A DNA stretch of 64,000 nt from Coffea arabica (Eukaryota; Streptophyta; Magnoliopsida; Gentianales; Rubiaceae). Shown here piece by piece: positions 37,765 through 48,200 of this stretch (within the stretch, counting starts at the first letter, position 1; each line of letters starts with the position of its first letter). The notes under the pieces were generated by a model. That model was not told where the DNA came from, did not search any database, and saw only the letters and a program-made list of their open reading frames with translations. Made by a program: the position numbers and the translations under genes. Location of the stretch: assembly GCF_036785885.1 (NCBI RefSeq), contig NC_092320.1, forward strand, positions 19,965,557-20,029,556. Direction: 5' to 3'.

Positions 37765-39521
37765 CCAGACACACACTCCAATGTTATATTAAAGGAGGGT
37801 TGAAATACATATGAGGTGCACTATTACCTCATCTAGATTTTTGGAACTTGCTAAGAGGAAATTATAGAGCAGGGCTTTGGACCTTCTACTTACAAGTTAC
37901 AATTTGGCTGCCATACACTTGCTAATCAAGAAAATTAATCGTTCCAAATCCATATCAACACAATTAAATGCCCATATAAGTGATTGCAATTTAAGATGTC
38001 ATTACTGATGTCGTGCTATGTCAATTTTGGCAACCCATTCCTTGGGTCCATTATGAAGAAGATAGCAATTAAGATGATGCCCTCCCGAAGTCCAGGATGT
38101 GGATGTGGATAACATTACTACAAACTGCATGGAGTTGTCAGTCTAGAATAAGGATTAGAATATGCTTCAGATTCAAGTTCCATCTTAACTAATTCTAGAT
38201 GGTAAAATTAAATAATATAAATAATGAAAGATGGGCAGATTTGGAGCTAACAAAAGAACACATGGCACAGTGATATTTGTTACAAGCTTGGCTCAATTTT
38301 GCCAAAAAATAGAAAGTTTATGTTTCCAGACCAACAATAGGCCTTAAAAAGGTTGACATGCTTTGTGGATTGAGCCAGCAACTCAGGCAATTTCTACCCT
38401 TTAATACCCAAATTATGAAACATATTTCTCGATTCACTGGTAACAGACAAACAAACGTACATGAAAATTTTGAAGTGGTTGGAAAGGAGTTGATTAATTA
38501 GTGTATCAATAAATATCGTAGCATGATAAAATATTTTTCATGTGTATGGAAGAATTATCTTATAGGATCTTACCTCTGCTTATGTTATTTCGCCTTGAAT
38601 TTATAATAGGAGTGATCTTAATCCTACGCACTTAATTTTTATGTTTTTAATTTCCAAGAGTAACACGTACCTGTTTAGGTAATTCTCCATGCATGCAGGT
38701 TTGTTTCGATTGTCCCTTTTTTTGGAGAAATATTTCCCTGGCAACATAAAAACGTACGTTGTTCAATCATCTTTGTATTTTTGCACATATGTTTTTATTT
38801 CACATGCATCACCTCGATCAAAAAAGGTGGTATAAAAACATTTATATAATCTTCTATCTGGACCAACAGAATTTTTATTGACAGACGATTTTAGTGAGAA
38901 AAAAAATTCAGAAAATTCTATTTTGGTAATAGTTTTTCATTGGAACCTCTCTTTTTTTTTTTTTGGGTACAAAAAAAGGTTAATACCCTAAGTATGCATC
39001 TAATCCCCCTGAAATTCTGTCGAGCTAGCTACTGAGCGAGGGGATCCGTTCCAACGTGGTATCTTTAGTTGGATTCAAATTTTGTTTGCCTTGAAACTTT
39101 TTTGATGAGAAAGTCCATCAGCAGTGCCTACCCTATATGAATAATATTTCGGACTCGGGGCAACCATCCTTGAACGGCATAATTCTAACCGTACAAATTG
39201 TAACTTTTACTTAACTGTTTGTACATCCTTCTAACAAAGATATTATGATATTGTTTTATAAATTGTTCGAAAAAATTATACCGTTCAGGAACAGTTGATC
39301 TGACAATCGTCCCTGTCCCGTAAACATTAAAAAAGACTCTTGCGTTGGCAAGAAAATTTGCAGTGTTATGGTAAGAAACTCCTTTGTGCTGAAGTACTTT
39401 GCTTCACGGGGGGAATCATAAAAGCTGTGTAGGTCGTTGTGCTTACATTATCTTTCCTAAATAGGGGAAGTGCAATGACGCCGGGCCCAATTGCAAGGCG
39501 GAGAAATTGAAGATAATGTTC
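37384..39521. other. Intergenic DNA
   Basis: No gene. Contains the AT microsatellite at 37726 and AT-rich unique-looking DNA. Open frames are short and without motifs. Confidence 0.6.
37726..37760. repeat. (AT)n microsatellite
   Basis: About 16 AT units follow CATACATATACATAC and are followed by ACACAC. Other AT runs occur at about 27135-27150, 39988-40041, 52571-52590, 53153-53172 and 61340-61378. Confidence 0.9.
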
Positions 39522-39529
39522 CCGGTACC

Positions 39530-39985
39530 TAGGGATGGCAATGGGGTGGGGGATCCTTCCCCCATCCTCCGCCCTGTTGTCAAATAACTCCCCCCGTCCC
39601 CCGCCCCATCTCCCGTTCCTTGCCCCCCATCCCCCGCTCCGCTCTCGCCCCGTTTCCCCCGTGGTCCCCCGCGGTCCCCCGCGAGTAAAGAAATTAACTT
39701 ACGAAAAGCAAAATTCTCCTCATATGTCTAAGCATTTTTTAGAACTAATAGGAGAGAGGAAGAATTCCCAAACATTAATAAAAAATACCAAGAACAGTTA
39801 AAATCCAGAAATAACAAAAGGCAAAGATCAATGGAAAACATAAAAGAAAAAATCAGCAAAATGAAGGGAAAAACAAACTCATGGTTGTTGGAACTGCTTA
39901 TAAACGATATCATAGGCCATGGAAAGAATTCTTGTTCCATTAAACTCTCGTATTTACATTTTTATTAAGGCTTTTAGACAAACAT

Positions 39986-40045
<60 letters not shown>

Positions 40046-40190
40046 TATGCGGGGGACGGGGCGGGTGTACGTTGCCCCATCCCCCGCCCCGTTTTAAGGC
40101 GGGGTAAATATTTTGCCCCCACCCCTGCCCCCGCCCCATCCCCTGCTCCATTTCTACCCCCGCAGGCACCCGCCCCCATTGCCATCCCTA
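39530..40190. mobile_element. hAT-type MITE, C-rich ends with AT microsatellite
   Basis: The ends are TAGGGATGGCAATGGGG and, inverted, CCCCATTGCCATCCCTA. An exact 8-bp direct repeat, ccggtacc, flanks it (39522-39529 and 40191-40198). The terminal regions are C-rich on the + strand (CCCCCGTCCCCCGCCCC) and the interior holds an (AT)n run at about 39988-40041. No coding sequence. Confidence 0.92.
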
Positions 40191-40198
40191 CCGGTACC

Positions 40199-42997
40199 CA
40201 CGAAAGGAGATGTGATGCTTCCACATACCTGTTTTTTTTTTTTTTAAATAGAAATATCAATTAAATTTGCACTAATGACAGAAATTATATCAACCAAACA
40301 CATATACAAACAGATGTGAAGACAGAAAACATATATAACCATGCATGCTGCATGTACAAACAGATTTCAAGAATTAACTATACAATGGATTTGGAAAACT
40401 AATCAAAATATATTCCAAATTCAGATAAAGATGAAGATAACCTGCAGTCAAATGAACATCTGCACATGTCATAATTAATCATCAGATTACCTACCTTCAA
40501 GCTCAAAATCAGGCTAGCTAGAATCTAACAAAATAAATCTAATAAATTTCAGATTTGAAAAACAAATCTAAAAAAAAAAAAATCAAATCTAGCAAAGAAA
40601 AGAACAAACAAAAGCTAAAAAAAAACTCTAACATGGAAGAAAAGTTTTACTAGGAAACTTTAGGAAGAAAAAAAAAACTCTCATTGAAAGATCTTAAGAG
40701 AAGAGGAAACTCCTAATAAGACATCTTAGAAGAAGTTAGTATTTGTGTGGGGAGAGGGTTAGGTATAAAGAGAACAAGAAGAATTTGGTTTCACTTGCTG
40801 CAAACACATGCTTTTTAGACTTTAAAATGTGATTAGGGCGGTGCTACAAGTTTAAAGCTTACATTTTAGATTCTTAATTACTAATAATTTAAGCATTTTT
40901 TCTTATCTTTCCACCCCTCTCTACACCCTTTTCATCTCCAATTGCCAAATACAGGATTCTAACACTGAACTTGAGAGTAGAAAAAACTCTAAAAACACTC
41001 CCCTAACCACTGGACTGACCCAGTGGTTAGTTAAGCACTTTTGTCTAGTGTTTCAATTCTAAAGTTGTTGAACCAATCCTCTAGCGGATAGTCAAGTATT
41101 TTCGTCTAGTAGGTATGGCAATAGAAGCTTGGCATATAATTAAATCTTAATGGTCCTCACACAAGCTCATAGTCTTACTAAATGCGTATAGTTGGGATGA
41201 TGTTTACGATAGACAGCTATATATTACGAAAGTTAAACCTTTGGACACGTACAGAAATGTAACCTGCCAAAATTTGAAATCTGACTTCAGGAGAAAGTAA
41301 AATGGTTTCCAATGTAAGAAACACATCGTCCATATCGACTAGGTGGTAGCACCACCAAATTTATGGCACTAACTCCTATCTGTTTAAATTTCTCGTTACT
41401 ATCTGAGCATAACAGGCCAACAACTCTCTTAAATAGAGCATCTGAACTCCAACCCCCGTCTTTTGTTCTTGTAACAGAAGTATCAGAAACGAAAAATAAA
41501 TTGGGCAGAGGAAGGGAGAGCAGATCCTCTGTCCAATATTTTGTGTCCAATTTCCTGTCCAATGTGAAACTACGTAGTTTTACTTATTATATCTGCTGAT
41601 ATGGCAACTAAAAATAGGTGACTGTTTGGCTGCCTTATACTTCTTTTTCTTTCTTCTTTTTTGGGTTTCCTTTGTTTACACAACTTTATTACAATTATCA
41701 TCTTTTTTAAAACAAAGTATCAAGGATTTCAAATACAAAAGAATATTTAAAAAAGATGGGAATTGTAATAAAGTTGTGTAAACAAAGGAAACCCAAAAAA
41801 GAAGAAAGAAAAAGAAGTATAAGGCAGCCAAATAGCCACCTATTTTTAGTTGCCATATCAGCAGATATAATAAATGAAATTACGTAGTTTCACATTGGAC
41901 AGGAAATTAGACACAAAATATTGGACAGAGGATCTGCTCTCAGAGGAAGGGGGCAAAAAATAAATAAATAAATAAAGCACACCTGATTTGGAAGACTGGC
42001 CAAGTTAGTTAGTCATATCATTAATCTGTTTACCCTTAAACTCATAGCTCTAACTATTACATGTTCTTCTTTTTATGGAGTAGTCATTGATCGTAAGGGT
42101 GGACAATTGTATCCTTGAATTTATGTCCATGAAACAATTGTTGGCCAATACGGTCATGGTCCTACAGAGAATAGGGTTGAGGGTAAATGCTCTTAAATTC
42201 GAGTTATCACTTGCATGTGTCTCGCGGGCTCCTGCTTAACAGGAATGGATAAGTCAGGTCTTAGTCACACAATTAGCCCTCAAGCATCGAGCAGTTTTGA
42301 TGATTTGTGAAAGGGGTCAATCTTGTTTCATTGTACTAAAATGTGCAAACTGTAAAGTGATTATTGAGTATTTGCTCAGATTGTACATATTTTTGATATA
42401 ATCGATGTAACTTATCATTTGAAAAAGACAAGTGAATTTTCAGTCTCCCACTGGTATGGGTTCCCGAAATGGTTGGTTTCACGTAGTTTAATATTTCTGG
42501 CTTATACTCGTGGTGATTTATGTTTTGTACTCTTTGCCTTGTGAAAGGCATGAAAAAGTGAACGCAGAAGTACATAACTAGCACTCAAGTAGAACAGGAA
42601 ACAATGGAAAGTTGAATTATTATATAGAGAACATTCGTTGTTCTATTGCATGAAGTGCCTGAGATAGACTGTTTCAATAACCAAAACTGAAGAATCGGTC
42701 GTATGGGAGCATGATTGGAGGCAAAGCTTTTGGGAAGAAATCAATATTTTTTCACAATCTTTTCTCCGCAATCCACAAGAAACAAAATCAACGCTTGCAC
42801 AATAGTGTATAACATCCATGTTATGCATTCTAATATGTTGACATATGTTCCCTTTAAATTTTCGTGATTATATCCTTAATTAAGTTAAACTCTTAAGAAA
42901 GACACATGTCAATGTATGAGGGTGTGCAATGTAAATGTTATACATTAGTACATTAGTATGTAACAGAAAACTCATAACCCATTTTTATAAGCCAAGA
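40199..42997. other. Intergenic DNA around the foldback MITE
   Basis: Apart from the element at 41516-41941 there is no supported gene. A stretch at 40910-41040 resembles a decayed SINE (CCACTGG...CCAGTGGTTAG) but lacks clear duplications. Confidence 0.5.
41516..41941. mobile_element. Foldback MITE with arms of about 200 bp
   Basis: The arms (about 41516-41715 and 41745-41941) are near-perfect inverted repeats starting GAGAGCAGATCCTCTGTCCA, separated by about 30 bp. The 9-bp duplication agaggaagg flanks the element (41507-41515 and 41942-41950), suggesting the Mutator superfamily. A transcript would fold into one long hairpin. A degenerate half copy is at 36270-36369. Confidence 0.9.
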
Positions 42998-44178
42998 CTA
43001 GGGGGGAGTGCCTGCGCATCGCGCGGGTGTTTGATGCCTGTGGGAAAAGAAGTTTTTTTGTTGAACAAATAATAGTACATTGTGAGAAAAAATAAAACTT
43101 AGTATGAAAAGATAAACGATATAATTAATCAATTCACACAGTGTTACAATAAAACTGTGTCAAATTAAAGGTCATTGATAATGCAGAAAGGCAGAGCAAC
43201 ACAGAAAGCTAACATTATTCCATAATCCCTACCGAGAGTTCTTTCTTGCTGTTGCTCCAAACTTATAAGATTATAACCAACCCAGACCAATTGGAGTTAG
43301 GCAACGCCAAAAATGCTATCTTGTAGCTAGGCAACGTGATAAGAGTCGCTAATTGTAAATACTAAGAATACACCGACAAAATTAAGGGAGGAACTGAAAA
43401 ATTGGGGGGTTGAAATCTAACCTTACGCTGAACCACCAGGAGTAGCTGGGACTGAAGAGCATTCTGAGCTGATTAGTATGAAGCCAGGTAGAATTTTCTC
43501 AATTCTAGAATACGAACAGGGAGAAACTGATAATCAACCATTTAGGCATTAAGATACCAACGGTTCGGCAATCGAATTGGGTGTAATTAATGACGAAATA
43601 ATAGGTAATTTTGGAGTTGAGTTCGGATGGAAGAGAAAACGATGAGGCAAATCGTTGTAGACAAAGGCATAAAGGGAAAACTTAACTCCTGAATCTGAAA
43701 GGGGATAAAATGACCAACGTTTGTGACTCATACATGCAGATTATAAATGATAGAGAAATGAGTTCCTATCATTGATAGAGAAATCGTTGACTCATTTCCT
43801 AAATCCGATTGCCATTCAAATGTTTCAGACAAAGTAACATCTCAAACGTTATTTGTGGCTGAAAAGGGGAATTATTGGTAGTTAAGGGATATTCTGATAA
43901 TTACACCAACAGACAAGCACATATAGGATGTACAAAATGCAAAAACGGTTGCATACTAATTACACATTCCATTAATACCCAGATGGCTCATCAATGACAA
44001 CTTTAAATGTATTAAAATAGGGTCATTTAAGTAAACATACCCAATACATGCTTCCTTAACTTGTACCTAAAGCTTTTAAACTAATACACAACATTTCACA
44101 TTCCTAGAAAGCCCCCACCTATGCGGTTGAAATTCAACCTATTTTTTGACCAAAACTTAATTTTATATAGTATAAGGA
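42998..44178 (-). mobile_element. Non-autonomous Helitron
   Basis: Read on the minus strand the element begins TCCTTATACTATATAAAATT, a typical plant Helitron 5' end, preceded by A. It ends in CCCCCCTAG followed by T, with the hairpin CCCGCGCGATGCGCAGG (43011-43027) about 10 bp before the end. There are no terminal inverted repeats and no target duplication, and the A/T insertion site is exact. The 1181-bp interior has no Rep/helicase gene; any captured sequence in it is not recognisable. Confidence 0.75.
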
Positions 44179-44324
44179 TATGTGCACTCCACTCTCTAAG
44201 CCAAATGAAACTAACTCCTAAACCGGCATTCAACTTTTAAGACCCCGATGCGACAAGACTAAGATTTAAATGATCAACTTTTGTGTAAAATGTCCTCACG
44301 CCTTTTAAGACTTGATTTAAAAGA

Positions 44325-44519
44325 GGGATAGATTACCTTTTGTCATCCGTGATTTACTACTTTATCACATAACCCTCTTATGATTTAAAAATCTATATAT
44401 AGCTCTCTTATGGCTTGAATTAAAGTGTTATATTGTTAGTTTTTCGTTAAAATTAACGGTCAATAATAAAAAGTCAAAGTCAAACTAATAAATTGACAAA
44501 TAGTCTTTCCTTTTTTTCC

Positions 44520-44555
<36 letters not shown>

Positions 44556-45042
44556 CTCTTTTTTATAGAAAGAGAAGAGATGGTTTTACAAACCTATGCT
44601 TTGGCCTATAAAATCTTAATTTTCTCCAAATACAAAAGAGATGGAAGGGAAATAATAAATAAATAAATAAGAAACAAAAAAGATGGAAGGAAACTATAAA
44701 ACAAATAAATAAGAAACAAAAAATTTAAACCTTTTCTTATTACAAATATCATTACAAGTTTTTAAACCAAATCTTTTATGGTATTTTCAAGTTCTTATTT
44801 ATCTATTTTTATTTCAATTTCTTCTTTTTTATATTTGGAGGAAAAAAAGAAATAATAAAATGTTAAATTTGTAAATTTATTAGTTTAATTTTGACTTTTC
44901 ACTATTGAGCATTAGTTTTAACAAAAAAATAACAATAACACTTTAGCCCAAACTACGAAAATGTTATATATAGACTTTTAAACCATGGAGGAGTTATATC
45001 ATAAAACATCAAATCATGAGGGATAAAAAAGATAATTTACCC
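44325..45042. mobile_element. Mutator-like MITE in the SSL-C promoter
   Basis: The ends GGGATAGATTACCTTTTGTC and, inverted, GATAATTTACCC are related, and the arms stay similar for over 100 bp. Imperfect 9-bp duplications, tttaaaaga and tttaaagaa, flank it. It contains a CT microsatellite at about 44520-44560. The right end is 245 bp upstream of the SSL-C start codon. Confidence 0.75.
44519..44560. repeat. (CT)n microsatellite
   Basis: A run of CT dinucleotides interrupted by TTT and CG lies inside the Mutator-like MITE upstream of SSL-C. Confidence 0.9.
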
Positions 45043-45189
45043 TTTAAAGAACTCATCAAACCCGCACATCTCTCGTGCATAGTTTGTTTGTAGATAATCT
45101 GTAAGACCTAGGTAATCTACATAGTACACCACTTAATAGTGTGTCCCAGTCTTTGAATGAAGTGAGTCTCTCCTCCTCCTCAACTTTTT

Positions 45190-45233
45190 TTGACCAAAAA
45201 AAAAAAAAAAAAACCATCTCATCGCTATATATA
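45190..45233 (+). promoter_or_regulatory. Probable SSL-C core promoter: W-box-like site and TATA box
   Basis: TTGACC at 45190-45195 matches the W-box core bound by WRKY factors, and TATATATA at about 45226-45233 is 55-62 bp upstream of the ATG. This spacing leaves a very short 5' UTR. Inferred from sequence only. Confidence 0.45.
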
Positions 45234-45287
45234 CTTGCCTTCGACTTCAATAAGTTCAACAATTTTGTGTTCTTTGTCATAATAGCC

Positions 45288-48200
45288 ATGAACGGCAAGC
45301 TCTTTTTGGCGACCTTAGCCATAGTTCTAATTGCTACACTAGTGAGCCCTCGACCTGAACCAGACCAGCACTATCACCAACATGAACAAGATGGGCAATC
45401 TAACCAATATGAAGTACTTCCAATTCTTGATGCAGTTGGACCTGAGAGCTTAGCTTTCGACAAACATGGAGAGGGGCCGTACACTGGTGTTTCTGATGGT
45501 CGGATAATCAAATGGCAGCGTAACGAGAATCGGTGGATCAACTTTGCTGTGACAACTCCTCACAGGTGAAAACATTCTTATCGATGTGTCTCTGTGTTAC
45601 ATTTATCCCCATGCATTTAACTAGCATGATTTATATTCCATTAACCCAAAATATGACTGCAAACGAATCGAATCGAGTCAAAGTTTAGACTGTCAGTCTT
45701 GATTCAACCCCCCTACCGCCGAGGTTTCAAGGTTGGGGAATCCAAGGGGGTTTTTGTTTGGTACAATAATGCATGGCAAACTTGGTAGTATTTTTGCAAC
45801 ATAAATACACTACCAATCTGTTAGGCTAACATATTAACTGGCATAAGATGGAACTTTGAGGTTAAAAATATTCACATGATGTATGTTAGCTAAAATGTTT
45901 TTCTTTTTCCCTCCTCAAGTCAAGGTTTCTAAAGATTTCTGCAGGTGCGTAAGAGAAATCTTCTACACACTTAGGAAAGTTAAGGAGTTTTTTTTTTTTT
46001 TTGGCTTCATGTGAAGCAAAGAATTTTGAGTCGATATTCAATTAGCCTTGACATTTTGCCTCCACATCGCAATCACTCCACTCCTCTGTCTTCCATGGAT
46101 TTGTTCGCTCTTTTGGTTCCTCAAATAAATAGTGAATCTTCTTTTTGTTCATCGACATTAGAACATATAATCAAAATTGAGGAGCAATTCCACGGTTATA
46201 GTTGAAAAATTGAAGCTTTCATGGTTGAAATCCGTGCATAAATAGCTCAAAGGGGAAAAAAATCACGTAGATATGAAGTAATTAAATGCCAATACCCAAG
46301 GGCCTAATAGGAATAGAGATAGAATTTTGGCACTATTAACATCAATGCTTCTTTCTAACAAGTTGGTTAGTTTAGTTTTTCCAAAAAAAAAAAAAAAAAA
46401 AGTTACATTGGAAAAATATCCAAGTGTGAGGAGGATAATAAAAAGTTGTGTGTGCAATATACATTTTAAAAAAATTTGTACGTTAGACAAATCCAACCAT
46501 AGGTAAAACAGCACTAATGTAGATAGTTGGCATCTGTACGTGCACATAAATGTGTAGAATTTCCTTATTTTGGTGAAAAATTTGTACCACAATGCCATGA
46601 AAACCATGTTATTCTATCTAAAACCACTACGAAAAAATTGAAAATGAAATGACCACGCATTATACATCTTGTCACTAATTCTCAAATTGTATTTTCATGA
46701 AAATACAGACTCGTAGATTGGTTAATTTAATCTTTGATGAATCATTTACAATTAGTTAATGCTGCTCCAGTCCTCATAAACATCCAAACTCCCATTTGCC
46801 TAATGATTCTGAGCTGCTAGACATAATTGGCATGCTAAAAGGTCAAAATATATGATTTTTTTTAAGGAAATTAATGTAGATTATCAACACTACTTAGTAG
46901 CCTCACACATTAATTTTATTGAAAGCTATTCAGGACATTAAAACACAACTTGCACAGTTTATTTCATTTTTTTAGACAAATTGCAATTGCCCATTTGAAA
47001 AATGATAATAATTTTAAGGCCAATATTGACCATGCCAGACACTATTGGCTGTCAGAATTGGCCATGCAAGGTATTGTCACAGATGGACAACTAATCGTGG
47101 CCTCTTGTGTCCCCTCCCCAATTCAACCTGCTGCTGCTGCTGCCTGCTGGTAGACTTGTTGTGGCCCTAGTGGTGTGGTGGCTACTTCTTAAATGGATGA
47201 TTTTTCCCTCAATAAAAAGTTAATTTAAACCCTGAGAATATAAGTATATTTCTCAAATATCAGAGGCAACCTAACCCTAAGTACCTTTTTTCTTCATGGG
47301 TCTCTTGTTTAACACATTATGGACATATAATACTATAATTCTCACCACTTCACAATTCTAAAAATCCTAATTAACAGAATTAGTATCTTGTCATGAAGGC
47401 ACATAATTATGTATGTGTTTGTGTACCTATATGTGCTGCCTTTACTTTTGAAATTGGTGAAGTGACATGAAACCGCTCAATAGTTAATGCCATAATATGC
47501 ATGAAATTCCAGGTTCCACGTGATAGAGTTGGTAATTAAAATGATAAGAGGGGAAAACTTTGTGGTTAGTAATCAATCAATGAGAAAGTAATAAATTTGG
47601 AAGTTTTCCTCATGTCACATTACAACACTTTAATTCTTATGATGTAAATACCTAAAACGTTTATTGGTTTAAGATATATGTCAGATGTTATATTTTTTTG
47701 AAATATAAAATTAATGAGAAAAAAAGTAAATAAACACGAGGGAGAGTAGGAAAAATTAAATAGAAAATGTATATAAATGCAAGAGAAGATAATATATGTT
47801 AATGTGTGTGTGTGTATATATATATTGTAGGTTAAATGAATACTAAGTCCGTTAACAAGTGCTCCAAAGGCATCCGTTAGAAAAATCGAATATTTATGGC
47901 TGCATGTTACAGATCGATTGAAACATATTTAAGATATTTAGGTTGAATAGATGCAAGTTAGTGGTCAAATTTCTTGAAATACTTGTACTAATATCATTCC
48001 ACAACACATCTCTATCATCAAATCTTCGCTTTCCTATAGATACATACTGTCGACAGAATTGACCTAATTGATGCTAATCATTGATTAATACTAATTGACT
48101 AATCGATACAATAACTTATTTACATTAATAGTTTCAATGTCTCCGTAAACAGACACGGTTGCGAAGGCGCACAAGATCATGATGACACTGAATTTAGGTG

